Assembly: GCA_030378035.1 (NCBI GenBank)
Contig: JAUCGI010000009.1
Coordinates: forward strand, 1-64,000
Length of the DNA: 64,000 nucleotides
Reading direction: 5' to 3'
From: Desulfobacterales bacterium HSG2
GTDB lineage: Bacteria; Desulfobacterota; Desulfobacteria; Desulfobacterales; 4be13
How positions within the stretch are numbered: the first letter of the stretch is position 1; every line of letters begins with the position of its first letter. Positions 1-6,997 of the stretch are shown here, one piece after another. Both the position numbers and the translations under genes were made by a program. The notes under the pieces were generated by a model, which worked only from the letters and a program-made list of their open reading frames with translations, did no database searches and was not told the origin of the DNA.

Positions 1-120
1 TGCTGGATGTTTGATGCTGGATGCTGGATGTTTGATGCTGGATGTTTGATGCTGGATGCTGGATGCTGGATGTTTGATGCTGGATGCTGGATGCTGGATG
101 CTGGATGCTGGATGTTTGAT
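1..120. repeat. heptanucleotide tandem array (GCTGGAT/GTTTGAT)
   Basis: The first 120 bases are built from consecutive 7-bp words, mainly GCTGGAT with interspersed GTTTGAT, ending where the sequence turns into GTTTGATCTTTAAATC. The array runs off the left edge of the window. It has an open frame that encodes only a repeat peptide, so it is treated as a non-coding minisatellite. It belongs to the same class of 6-7 bp word arrays seen at 51.7, 62.4 and 63.9 kb. Confidence 0.9.
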
Positions 121-141
121 CTTTAAATCCGAACGGCCATC

Positions 142-162
142 CTCGGATTTGGCAATCCGGCG
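142..162. repeat. GGATTTGGCAATCC hairpin repeat
   Basis: A short dyad, CGGATTTGGCAATCCG, sits 40 bp upstream of the first gene. The same hairpin recurs at 42492-42538 (two tandem forms) and at 57686-57709, so it is a dispersed REP-like palindrome. Confidence 0.55.
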
Positions 163-200
163 GGCGGACACGGGGATGACTGACGAGATGGGGAGAAAAA

Positions 201-419
201 ATGCTTACATCTGTGGAAGCAATTATCGAAAAAAATGGCGAAGTTCGTCTTCGGGAACCGATCCATCTGATGACACGTTGCAGGGCAATACTCACGATTC
301 TTGATGAAAAACCGGGAATTACAACTGAAACGGCTCTGCTGAGTGAAGCAGCTCTTTCAGAAGATTGGAATCGTCCGGAGGAGGAGGAAGCATGGTCACA
401 CCTTCAGAAGGTTCGGTAG
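201..419 (+). CDS. putative antitoxin of a MazEF/PemIK pair
   Basis: This 72-residue acidic protein starts MLTSVEAIIEKNGEVRL, a beta-strand opening typical of AbrB/MazE-like or DUF2281-like antitoxins. It ends in an acidic toxin-binding-like tail, EDWNRPEEEEAWSHLQ. Its last codons overlap the start of a PemK-like toxin at 392, the usual translationally coupled layout with the antitoxin first. The toxin partner is destroyed by a mobile element, so this antitoxin is probably an orphan. The family assignment is by architecture and context; the pairing is the stronger evidence. Confidence 0.65.
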   Translation: MLTSVEAIIEKNGEVRLREPIHLMTRCRAILTILDEKPGITTETALLSEAALSEDWNRPEEEEAWSHLQKVR

Positions 420-655
420 TGCTTGTCAGATTTCCTTTTTCGGATCTTTCATCATTCCTGATTCTAACGCTTTTTGTGGTCCCGGGAAATATGTCAACGG
501 ATCGGAGGATGAAACGGATATCCCTCCCGGTTCGCTGTCGTATTTCCGGTTTGTGCCGGGTCGGTAAAATCCGTTTCATCCTCCGATCTTTTGACATATT
601 TTGGAACCACAAAATTCGTTAGAACCAGCATCATCCAAGCTTAGAAGTGAGTAAA
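392..655 (+). pseudogene. PemK/MazF-type toxin interrupted by a MITE-like element
   Basis: From ATG 392 the frame reads MVTPSEGSVVLVRFPFSDLSS, the classic N-terminus of PemK/MazF endoribonucleases (GDVVLVxFPFSD). After Ser-Ser the coding sequence enters a palindromic element (458-628). Right after that element the sequence TCATCCAAGCTTAGA resumes (S-S-K-L-R, as in FPFSDLSSSKLRP of intact relatives), then hits a stop. Only about 25 residues of toxin remain, so ribonuclease activity should be lost. The remainder of the toxin downstream is also missing, which indicates a further deletion. Confidence 0.75.
458..628. mobile_element. MITE-like element, copy 1 (in pemK)
   Basis: This 171-bp palindromic element has no coding capacity. 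Its left end is CTGATTCTAACG and its right end is CGTTAGAACCAG. The inverted repeats extend about 60 bp, including GATCGGAGGATGAAACGGAT on the left and its complement near 568-588. It is flanked by near-identical 8-bp direct repeats, CATCATTC (450-457) and CATCATCC (629-636), which indicates transposition with an 8-bp target duplication. The termini match six other elements in the window. Confidence 0.85.
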
Positions 656-660
656 TAAGT

Positions 661-676
661 ATAACTAAGGAGGATA
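661..676 (+). promoter_or_regulatory. strong Shine-Dalgarno for the 679 antitoxin
   Basis: TAAGGAGGATATT lies directly upstream of ATG 679 with ideal spacing. It supports that start and independent translation downstream of the wrecked pemK gene. Confidence 0.6.
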
Positions 677-678
677 TT

Positions 679-921
679 ATGACTTTACAAACAGTTCGTG
701 CCATATATAAAGATCAGCGACTGATCTTTGCAGACCGGAACTTAGTCCCTGAAAACGGGGCAGAAGTTGTTGTCACCTTTATCAATAAATTGCAGTCGAA
801 GATAATGCTGAAGGGGGATCCGATTTCAGAGTTGCGAGGACGTGGTAAAGGTGAAAAACTGGTCGAGAGACTATTGCTGTCAAGGAGAGAGGATCAGAAA
901 CGCGATGGATACAACAGATAA
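679..921 (+). CDS. putative antitoxin partner of PIN toxin
   Basis: The 80-residue protein MTLQTVRAIYKDQRLIFADR resembles the small beta-rich antitoxins (DUF104/AF2212- or AbrB-like) that precede PIN toxins. A GGAGG ribosome site precedes the ATG, and the stop overlaps the next coding region, as expected for an antitoxin-toxin operon. The basic C-terminus (LLLSRREDQKRDGYNR) is unremarkable. The downstream PIN protein appears to have lost its first catalytic residue, so this antitoxin may no longer have an active target. Confidence 0.6.
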   Translation: MTLQTVRAIYKDQRLIFADRNLVPENGAEVVVTFINKLQSKIMLKGDPISELRGRGKGEKLVERLLLSRREDQKRDGYNR

Positions 922-1304
922 TGTCCTCTGCATGGCTGACTTTAATTGAAGACGAAGACGGTGCGGATATCGTACAGGAGCTATTGGAAAAATCAAAAAC
1001 AGGTGATGCAGTCATATTGGTTTCGTTTATGAGTTTTATGGAAGTGTATTATATCACACTTCAGGAACGTGATGTAAACGAAGCACAGGCGCGTGTTAAT
1101 TTAATGTCAGTTCTTCCGGTTTCGCGAACAGAGTCTGACACTCATCTGGCAATACTGGCATCTGAATTAAAAGCGGCACATCATCTTTCAGTCGCTGATG
1201 CGTGGATAGCTGCCTTGGCTAAAGCAGAGAATGCCGTTTTGGTTCACAAGGATCCTGAATTTGAGCAAATTGAGGCGGTTATCAAAGTAATGAAACTACC
1301 TTAA
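921..1304 (+). CDS. PIN-domain (VapC-like) toxin lacking its N-terminal catalytic Asp
   Basis: The protein aligns by eye with VapC-type PIN ribonucleases. SSAWLTLIEDEDGADIV corresponds to the region just after the first catalytic Asp (usually LLDSSAxLALIxxE). MSFMEVYY contains the second acidic residue and HHLSVADAWIAALA the third. The natural start appears to be ATG 905 (MDTTDNVL...), overlapping the antitoxin, but that frame closes after 14 codons. The two frames would join if about 11 bp encoding Leu-Asp-Ser were restored between the two TCCTC-like stretches at 915-930. As it stands, the only product begins after the missing Asp and is predicted to be inactive. Confidence 0.65.
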   Translation: MSSAWLTLIEDEDGADIVQELLEKSKTGDAVILVSFMSFMEVYYITLQERDVNEAQARVNLMSVLPVSRTESDTHLAILASELKAAHHLSVADAWIAALAKAENAVLVHKDPEFEQIEAVIKVMKLP

Positions 1305-1315
1305 TCTGGTAACGA

Positions 1316-1663
1316 TTGGACATGACCGCTTTTTTTGGCGGTCAGGAGCCTGAACTGGGAAATCTGACGGATACCATTTGCTCAGACAGTTGCCCTAATG
1401 TTGAAGTGAGAATTCATCAAATGATGGAAGAATGTTTTGAGTTAATTAGCGGTCCGTCTGCTATCGAAATTATTGCTGTTAATTTATCTGTTCGGGAACG
1501 TGATAAATTGAAAAAGCGATTCGGAGGCCGTCGCTGGAGAAAGCTCAAAGGTGTTGGCAGAGTCCGGTTCCCTGACGGAAATATCTATAAAACGGAAGTC
1601 CACTGGTATGAGGCACACGGAGTCGGGCGTCGAAAAATGAAAGTCAAACGTATTTTGGAATGA
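1316..1663 (+). CDS. hypothetical protein with an N-terminus borrowed from a wzy-like gene
   Basis: This 115-residue protein has an unrecognised, basic C-terminal half ending in EVHWYEAHGVGRRKMKVKRI, a pattern seen in small conserved hypothetical proteins. It overlaps the next gene by 4 bp (ATGA), so the two form a cassette. The first ~15 codons are odd: DNA at 1304-1358 is nearly identical to 3690-3742 inside the Wzy/WaaL-like gene, including TCTGGTAACGATTG and CAGGAGCCTGAACTGG. The annotated N-terminus is therefore a transplanted gene fragment. The authentic start is probably later, for example in the stretch before NVEVRIHQMMEECFEL. Function is unknown. Confidence 0.55.
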   Translation: MDMTAFFGGQEPELGNLTDTICSDSCPNVEVRIHQMMEECFELISGPSAIEIIAVNLSVRERDKLKKRFGGRRWRKLKGVGRVRFPDGNIYKTEVHWYEAHGVGRRKMKVKRILE

Positions 1664-1893
1664 GGATGCATATGAAATTTGCTATCTGCATATTGAGTGA
1701 AGGTTGCGATGATCTGGAAAGTCTGAAGGTTTATCGTATTCTTCCCGATGAGAAAGCAGGAAGGGCCGGCTGTCTGCGTGTTATTGACGAATCAGGCGAA
1801 GATTATCTTTATCCCACAGAGAAATTTGTCGTTGTGGAATTTTCAGATGAAACAGAGACAAGACTGATGGAGTCAATCGGTATGGCAGCCTGA
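1660..1893 (+). CDS. small conserved hypothetical protein (LPDE...RVIDESGEDYLYP motif)
   Basis: The 77-residue protein carries SLKVYRILPDEKA followed by RVIDESGEDYLYP. This motif is familiar from a widespread family of ~75-residue hypothetical proteins often found in two-gene cassettes beside other small proteins. Three in-frame ATGs are possible: 1660, 1666 and 1672. The last gives MKFAICILSEG, a natural beta-strand start. The 4-bp overlap with the preceding gene suggests co-translation. A toxin-antitoxin or immunity-like role is possible but not shown. Confidence 0.6.
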   Translation: MRMHMKFAICILSEGCDDLESLKVYRILPDEKAGRAGCLRVIDESGEDYLYPTEKFVVVEFSDETETRLMESIGMAA

Positions 1894-1932
1894 TGCATAA
1901 GCGGCTTCCCTCTGTAAAAAGGATAAAAACAA

Positions 1933-2073
1933 GTGGAACGACAGGCAAACAAAATAGACCGGGAATATGTTTCGTGGCGGATATCTGATTGGAAAAAAAG
2001 ATTGGATCAGCTCTGTTCCGAAATGACGATCTGGGCTGAGAATTTCGGGAAGGTTGAATTCGGAGGATGGTGA
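1933..2073 (+). CDS. possible small protein, 46 residues
   Basis: A GTG-initiated frame encodes a Trp-rich peptide with SWRISDWKKRLDQLCSEM and ends TGA at 2071. It lies between the 1660 cassette and the ATPase and reads like the helical N-terminus of a small accessory protein. A stop codon just upstream in the same frame limits any longer version. I do not recognise the family, and the ribosome site is weak. Confidence 0.35.
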   Translation: MERQANKIDREYVSWRISDWKKRLDQLCSEMTIWAENFGKVEFGGW

Positions 2074-2112
2074 CAAAAAAATGCCGAACATGGCATGGAT
2101 TATGAGGGGAAT

Positions 2113-3297
2113 ATGATCACTTCAATTCAGGTCAGTGGTTTCAAGTCGCTCCGCGACGTCGAAATTGAACTCGGCACCGTCAACGTGTTCATCGGAGCCA
2201 ACGGAAGCGGGAAAAGTAATATTCTGGAAGCCGTCGGTCTGTTGTCTTCCGCAGCTTCCGGCCGTGTGGACGATGAGGCGCTGATCCGTCGCGGCGTTCG
2301 TCCGGGCCTGCCCAGGCTCTATAAGTCATCGTTTAAGCACGGAAGGACCCGGCCGCACATCAGCCTCACGGCCAAAAACAGGAATGTGTCATACAGCGTC
2401 GCTCTGCTAAACCCTCTCAGAGACCCCAGGCCTTCATGGGAGTATAAGGCAGAAGAGTTGGCACTCGGTCAGGATCCGGTCGTCACACGGCGTGGCCGTG
2501 CCAACGGTGCCTACGACCCGACACGGGGGCTTGCCGCAGTGAGGGCGGTGGAACTTGGCCAGGATCACCCGGGTTCCCTGCTGCTGAACACACTCCGGGA
2601 CTATGCGATCTATTCACCCGGCACGAGCTTTCTGCGCGGCGTTGTTTCCGATCCGCAGACCAGGGATCCCGTGGGTCTTTCCGGAGGCGGACTGGCTTCG
2701 GCACTTCTGAAGTTGCAGAAACTGTCCGGGAAGGACGAGCGGATCGGGGCCGCACTGGAAGATGTGCTGTCCGCGTTGGACTGGGCGGAAAATTTTGACA
2801 TCAGTCCCAGCGCGGGCGAGCTGCTGTCGCCTTCCGTGCCGAGGCCCAGACACACTCTCCGGTTCAGGGACCGCCACATGCTGTCGGAGCGCAACACACT
2901 GACGGCTTACGATGCAAGCGAGGGCGCCCTCTATCTGCTGTTTGTGGCCGTTCTTGCGCTGTCACCTGCATCCCCGGCATGTCTGGCGGTCGACAATCTG
3001 GACCAGGCCCTGAACCCCCGTCTGCTGAAAAGACTGGTCGGGCTGCTCTGTGACTGGGTGCTGGAAAACGGGGCCGGACAGGTCCTCTGCACGGTCCACA
3101 ACCCCGCCGCGATTGACGGGTTGCTTCTGAGTGATGACAGGGCGCGCCTTTTTGCGGTGGATCGGAACAATTACGGCTGCACAACGGTCAGGCGGGTTGC
3201 CATGACACCCGAGCTGCTCAGTTTGTGCAAAAAAAAGGACTGGCCCTTGTCCCGCCTTTGGATGATGGGGCATATCGGAGGTGTGCCCAGTGTCTGA
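2113..3297 (+). CDS. AAA (AAA_21/OLD-like) ATPase
   Basis: The protein begins MITSIQVSGFKSLRDVEIEL, the standard SMC/OLD-type N-terminus. Walker A is GANGSGKSN at about residues 28-36. A C-terminal Walker B-like strand reads CLAVDNLDQALNPRL, with Asn after the Asp instead of the usual Glu. TVHNPA then supplies the switch histidine. A longer ATG exists at 2095, but 2113 gives the canonical start. The 3' end overlaps a GTG-initiated frame with a DUF4276/TOPRIM-like N-terminus (3290). ATPase plus TOPRIM-like effector pairs are common in anti-phage modules, but here the partner is broken. The ATPase itself looks intact. Confidence 0.8.
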   Translation: MITSIQVSGFKSLRDVEIELGTVNVFIGANGSGKSNILEAVGLLSSAASGRVDDEALIRRGVRPGLPRLYKSSFKHGRTRPHISLTAKNRNVSYSVALLNPLRDPRPSWEYKAEELALGQDPVVTRRGRANGAYDPTRGLAAVRAVELGQDHPGSLLLNTLRDYAIYSPGTSFLRGVVSDPQTRDPVGLSGGGLASALLKLQKLSGKDERIGAALEDVLSALDWAENFDISPSAGELLSPSVPRPRHTLRFRDRHMLSERNTLTAYDASEGALYLLFVAVLALSPASPACLAVDNLDQALNPRLLKRLVGLLCDWVLENGAGQVLCTVHNPAAIDGLLLSDDRARLFAVDRNNYGCTTVRRVAMTPELLSLCKKKDWPLSRLWMMGHIGGVPSV

Positions 3298-3512
3298 GTT
3301 GGAAATAGGTCTTGTTGTGGAGGGGCCGACAGATGTCCATGTCATACAGGCAAGTCTTGAACATTTGCTGGATACGCCCTTTGTGCTCAGAACCCTGTAG
3401 CCTGAAGTCCCCCTCGGAGAATTCGGCGGCGGCTGAGGCCGGCGTCTTCAGCGAAGCCGTGAACCAGGCTGTTCGTTTCCGACAGACGGGGAAACGATCA
3501 AAAAGGATGTGA
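3290..3512 (+). pseudogene. DUF4276/TOPRIM-like partner of the ATPase, nonsense-truncated
   Basis: The GTG at 3290 overlaps the ATPase stop and starts SELEIGLVVEGPTDVHVIQ, a TOPRIM-like/DUF4276 opening in which the Glu and Asp of VEGPTD would be metal ligands. The frame hits TAG at 3398 in the context RTL*PEVPLGE. A CAG-to-TAG change would explain it, because L-Q-P-E is expected. A second stop follows after GEFGGG, and the remaining ~100 bp show no continuing homology. The effector half of the pair is therefore inactivated. Confidence 0.6.
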
Positions 3513-3543
3513 TGAATGTCGAAAAAAGTATTTTTTAACACCT

Positions 3544-4941
3544 ATGCCAAGTAACCGGGATGTGAACTTCAAATTTAAACCCCCAGCTTACATCTCATAT
3601 ATCACGGCTTGCAGTTTGGCCGCTTTGCTCATCATAACGCCTCTCGTGAAGGGAGCGGTTCAGGAATGGGCCGTGAGCCTGATTCATCTGGTAACGATTG
3701 TGGGTATGACCGCTTTTTTGGCAGACAGGAGCCTGAACTGGAATTGGAAGTGGATCAGAACCCCTGTTGATCAGCCGATTCTTCTGCTGGTCGTTCTGTC
3801 GGTTCTCTCTTCTCTCTTTTCGGTTCATCCTCAGACCAGCCTGTGGGCGACGGTTCTGCTGCTCAACTATGTGCTGCTTTTTTACCTGACGATTCATACA
3901 GTAAAGACCCGTGCCCGGCTCAGGCGTCTGATTCACATTATCATCACCATGGGGGTTTTTCTGTCAGTGGTGGGACTGCTCAAACGATTTGATGCCAATC
4001 CTTTTCCGTGGTGGGAGTATCATAATTCCGGGTATCCCCCTGAATTTCTCTCTTCCACATATATAAACCACAACCATTTTGCAGGGTATGCGGAAATGAG
4101 TATCTCTGTGATGCTCGGATTCTTCCTGACCGGTTTCAGCGGCGGTAAACGGGTTCTGATGATCTATATGACAGGGATCATGGTTGGGGCACTGGTGCTT
4201 TCCCTCTCAAGAGGCGGATGGATTGCATTTGGTCTGATGCTCTCTTTCATGGCGTTTGCATTGCTGACCAATCGTCATTTTGAGCGCAAGAGATTTCTCA
4301 TCTCCCTGGTCGGCGGTCTGGTGTTCGTCATCTTCATCATTATGGGAAGCACCCCGGTGGTGGAGCGGATTCTGACTTTGCCACAAAAAGAGGACGACCC
4401 CAGCTTTAACAGTCGTCTGGAGGTATGGGCGGGGATCAGGAAAATGATACACGACTACCCTCTGCTCGGAACAGGCCCGGGAACATTCGGCACGGCTTTC
4501 ACGAGATATCAGCCTCCGGGACTTCGCAGCCATTTTACCATGGCCCATAATGATTACCTCCATTTTACAGCGGAACTCGGACTGATGCTGATCCCGATTC
4601 TGATCTGGATGATCATCGCCCTTTTCAGAGAGGGGTTCAGGAAGCTTGAAAATCTCAGCCGTCTGGTGCGGGGGACAACCCTGGGGGCCATGTCCGGTGT
4701 CTTCGCCATCCTTGTTCACAGTGCGGCGGATTTCAATCTCCATATTCCGGCCAATGCCCTTCTGTTTACCGTTCTGGCGGCTGTTGTGGCGGCACCGCTT
4801 CCGAAAAGCCGCAAGCGATATGGGAGAAAGGAGAGGTCAGACGATATCAGGAAGACGGAATATGTTCTTCAGGATCGGACAGAGGAATTAAGAGAGCAAC
4901 TGAAAAAAGTGCCGATTCTGACCGGAAAACGACGGGACTGA
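3544..4941 (+). CDS. O-antigen polymerase/ligase family (Wzy/WaaL) membrane protein
   Basis: The 465-residue protein has about 10-12 hydrophobic segments and the Wzy_C signature. One segment is VLSLSRGGWIAFGLML, and it is followed by a large periplasmic loop containing RLEVWAGIRKMIHDYPLLGTGPG and AHNDYLHFTAELG. This loop type is shared by O-antigen ligases and polymerases in the inner membrane. The soluble basic tail (res ~415-465) is rich in Arg/Glu. It is an intact gene set apart from the main glycan locus. Fragments of the same gene are scattered at 1304-1358, 6924-6957 and 9650-9700. Confidence 0.85.
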   Translation: MPSNRDVNFKFKPPAYISYITACSLAALLIITPLVKGAVQEWAVSLIHLVTIVGMTAFLADRSLNWNWKWIRTPVDQPILLLVVLSVLSSLFSVHPQTSLWATVLLLNYVLLFYLTIHTVKTRARLRRLIHIIITMGVFLSVVGLLKRFDANPFPWWEYHNSGYPPEFLSSTYINHNHFAGYAEMSISVMLGFFLTGFSGGKRVLMIYMTGIMVGALVLSLSRGGWIAFGLMLSFMAFALLTNRHFERKRFLISLVGGLVFVIFIIMGSTPVVERILTLPQKEDDPSFNSRLEVWAGIRKMIHDYPLLGTGPGTFGTAFTRYQPPGLRSHFTMAHNDYLHFTAELGLMLIPILIWMIIALFREGFRKLENLSRLVRGTTLGAMSGVFAILVHSAADFNLHIPANALLFTVLAAVVAAPLPKSRKRYGRKERSDDIRKTEYVLQDRTEELREQLKKVPILTGKRRD

Positions 4942-5076
4942 TCAAGGAAGTACCTGGCCATAAATTTTTCTGTTCTCTCTTTGTGTCTTTCTTTGTGCCT
5001 TTGTGTGATATCTGAAATGCTGAAAAACTTATGGCCAGCTACTGATGACATCTGACATAATGAAGGAGGGTATCAC
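4942..5076. other. intergenic stretch with dispersed CTTTGTG repeat
   Basis: TCTCTTTGTGTCTTTCTTTGTGCCTTTGTGTGATATC (4975-5012 region) is an 11-13 bp periodic word. Complementary forms (CACAGAGGCACAAAGGACACAGAG) occur at 13012-13035 and 43544-43572. The left flank repeats GGCCATAAATTTTTC and the right flank GAAAAACTTATGGCC, giving an imperfect inverted repeat around it (4966-5037). A ribosome site, GAAGGAGGG, precedes 5077. Confidence 0.5.
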
Positions 5077-5397
5077 ATGAAAACCCCGGATTTTTCAAAT
5101 TTATCCGCGAGTGACATAAAAAGTCTTGCCAAAGTTCATGAGCAGAGCATATCCGAGCATGAATGGACCCGTGCGGATCAGATTTCGCTCAGTGACATGG
5201 AACAAGTCCGGGTGGATGGCGTTGCATCCCGGCTGATCAACGATGAGACAAGTCTGATGAATGAGGCCACGATATGGGCCAGGGGCATCTATCCCCTGCT
5301 GGCGCTGGCAGAAGAGAAGTCCCTGAGGTTTGCATTGAACAAAAATAAGGGGTTCACAAAAAGGAAAAGGAGTGGCCGCGGATTCCGGTTTTATTAG
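5077..5397 (+). CDS. hypothetical protein, probably C-terminally replaced
   Basis: A 106-residue protein with no recognised domain, starting MKTPDFSNLSASDIKSLAKV after a good AAGGAGGG ribosome site. Residues 1-88 look like a natural helical protein (INDETSLMNEATIWARGIYPLLALAEEK). The final ~18 residues (NKNKGFTKRKRSGRGFRFY) change character abruptly. The DNA coding for them (AATAAGGGGTTCACAAAA) recurs at 8437-8454, next to a toxin remnant. The simplest reading is that the original C-terminus was lost in a rearrangement. Confidence 0.5.
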   Translation: MKTPDFSNLSASDIKSLAKVHEQSISEHEWTRADQISLSDMEQVRVDGVASRLINDETSLMNEATIWARGIYPLLALAEEKSLRFALNKNKGFTKRKRSGRGFRFY

Positions 5398-5609
5398 CCG
5401 CAGACACACACAGACACACGCAGACTCATCAGATTCCGAAATCTTCAGGAAAAAATGTTGATATTTACAAGAAGTTAAAACTTAAAAGCAAAAAAACTCA
5501 GTAAACAGCGGCTCTTATATAAATGAGGATTCATGAATCCCTGCTTAACAGGGGATTACAAATTAGAAAAAAATTCGGGAAACATTTAAGAAATATAACT
5601 TGAGATGTT
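5398..5609. other. AT-rich intergenic region
   Basis: It begins with GCAGACACACACAGACACACGCAGACTC, a dispersed low-complexity word, and continues as an AT-rich leader up to ATG 5610. TTGATATTTACAAG and TATATAAATGAGG could contribute promoter elements, but no convincing sigma-70 pair is visible. No gene is seen. Confidence 0.4.
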
Positions 5610-5996
5610 ATGAAACGATTAACTGAAAAGACACAGATCAGGAAGTTCCTCCGTCCGATTGTCTGGGATTATCAGATTGACCCGTATGAATTGTTTGAGG
5701 TGGCTGCCGGAAAAAAAGAACAGGCAGGTTCTTTCACTCGGTCAAAAGCCCTGATTCGCATGATCGAATATCTGGGGTGGTATGATCTGCTCCGGCTTTT
5801 CGGACGTTCCGAATTGTCGGAACTGCTCACAAGGGATGTCATCTCCGGACTTCGCCCGGCAGAATTACAGGAAAAATATGAGTTTGTACGAAAAATTTTA
5901 CAGGGAGAGACTGTATCCTTTTCAGGATGGAGTCCTGAATATCGTAAAAAAATTGAACATACCCTTTTATCTAACCGGTGGTACAGCTCTCGGTAG
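5610..5996 (+). CDS. AbiEi-like antitoxin candidate preceding AbiEii
   Basis: The 128-residue protein starts MKRLTEKTQIRKFLRPIVWDY. It lies upstream of an AbiEii-type nucleotidyltransferase, which suggests the antitoxin role. It is not the canonical long AbiEi. Its last 39 codons (KYEFVRKILQGETVSFSGWSP and onward to RWYSSR) overlap the toxin start in another reading frame by 119 bp. A mutated second copy of this region is present at 8140-8430. The function is inferred from its place in the operon. Confidence 0.6.
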   Translation: MKRLTEKTQIRKFLRPIVWDYQIDPYELFEVAAGKKEQAGSFTRSKALIRMIEYLGWYDLLRLFGRSELSELLTRDVISGLRPAELQEKYEFVRKILQGETVSFSGWSPEYRKKIEHTLLSNRWYSSR

Positions 5997-6591
5997 GGGA
6001 TATTTTCACCACAGATATTCAGATGATCTGGATTTGTTTGTAAATCAGGATCAGAATTATTCACTTTATGTCCGACAGATATTCGCAGCGTTTGAAGCAG
6101 CCCGGTCAGATGACGGGCTTCAGATTGATTATGATCGGCTACAAAAGTATGAGAATTATACGAGGTTCTTTCTGATAAAGAAATGTGAAGATGATACAAT
6201 TGAATTGAAAATTGAACTGGTCAATGACATTGCCTGCCACTACGGTAAATTTGTTCATGATCCTGTGCTTGGAGTTCTTGACAGTTGGCGAAACATACTG
6301 TCAAACAAGATGTCTGCCATTTTTCGTTATGAAGCAAAAGACATTGTGGATATATGGGTCATCTCCAAACATAAACAGTTCACATGGAGAGAAATTATCC
6401 GAGAAACAAAAACGAAGGAAGCCGGAACAGACCCCATCGTCTTTTTCAACATACTGAAATCTTTTCCGGAAGATTTGCTTCTGACTATAAAATGGGTATC
6501 ACCTATAGATATTGAAACCTTTAAAAAGGAATTGGGCCAGATTGCCGAAGATATTTTAGGGGGAACAGATAACCGTCTGCATCAGGAATGA
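5878..6591 (+). CDS. AbiEii/AbiGii-family nucleotidyltransferase toxin
   Basis: From ATG 5878 the 237-residue protein starts MSLYEKFYRERLYPFQDG. It contains the family core YLTGGTALGRGYFHHRYSDD followed by LDLFV, that is, the GG...HHR.S.DLDLF signature of PF08843, with the two Asp of DLD as metal ligands. ELKIELVNDIACHYG and the RYEAKDIVDIW segment are also typical. An upstream in-frame ATG (5782) would lie inside the antitoxin, so 5878 is preferred. The product would transfer nucleotides to RNA or tRNA when not neutralised. The 3' end and downstream region are duplicated at 9251-9686. Confidence 0.85.
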   Translation: MSLYEKFYRERLYPFQDGVLNIVKKLNIPFYLTGGTALGRGYFHHRYSDDLDLFVNQDQNYSLYVRQIFAAFEAARSDDGLQIDYDRLQKYENYTRFFLIKKCEDDTIELKIELVNDIACHYGKFVHDPVLGVLDSWRNILSNKMSAIFRYEAKDIVDIWVISKHKQFTWREIIRETKTKEAGTDPIVFFNILKSFPEDLLLTIKWVSPIDIETFKKELGQIAEDILGGTDNRLHQE

Positions 6592-6957
6592 AAAGGACAT
6601 AAAAAAAAATATAAAAAAGTCTTGACAACACATTTTTTTTATGTCAGATATGCCGGATATGGCTTGGTAGTAAGGGTTACTGAATCATCCAGAAGCTATA
6701 TGGTTTGGCATGACGGGATGTCTGCAAGTGCAAACTTTTAGGTGTAAACTTTCAAGGGCGAAGGTTTGGCTTGTCCTTGCCAGGGAAGTGTAAACTTATA
6801 GGTGTAAACTTTTGGGGATAAATACTTGGACTTGTTCTGGTCTGCCCTTGTCATAAAAATATAAACTTATAGGTGTAAAATTTTCGGAAAACCAGTTTCC
6901 AATGTAAATCAAAGGGCGGAGCTATGCCCGGCAATCGGAAGGTGAACTTCGGATTTA
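6523..6957 (+). repeat. segmental duplication A, copy 1
   Basis: This 435-bp block is almost identical to 9251-9686. It contains the last 69 bp of the AbiEii gene, a TTGACA-containing stretch (AAAGTCTTGACAACACA), a run of near-identical units containing TAAACTTATAGGTGTAAA, and a fragment resembling the 5' end of the 3544 wzy-like gene (ATGCCCGGCAATCGGAAGG). The block is non-coding apart from these remnants. Confidence 0.9.
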
Positions 6958-6997
6958 TAGTAGGCCGCCTGAAAATGCCGTTTTTAGTCATTATTTC

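Noticed and set aside
6727-6880. CRISPR-like array of regularly spaced repeats
   Set aside because: The repeat words are only ~20-25 bp, spacing varies between 60 and 72 bp, the 'spacers' are themselves duplicated at 9.4 kb, and no cas genes are present.
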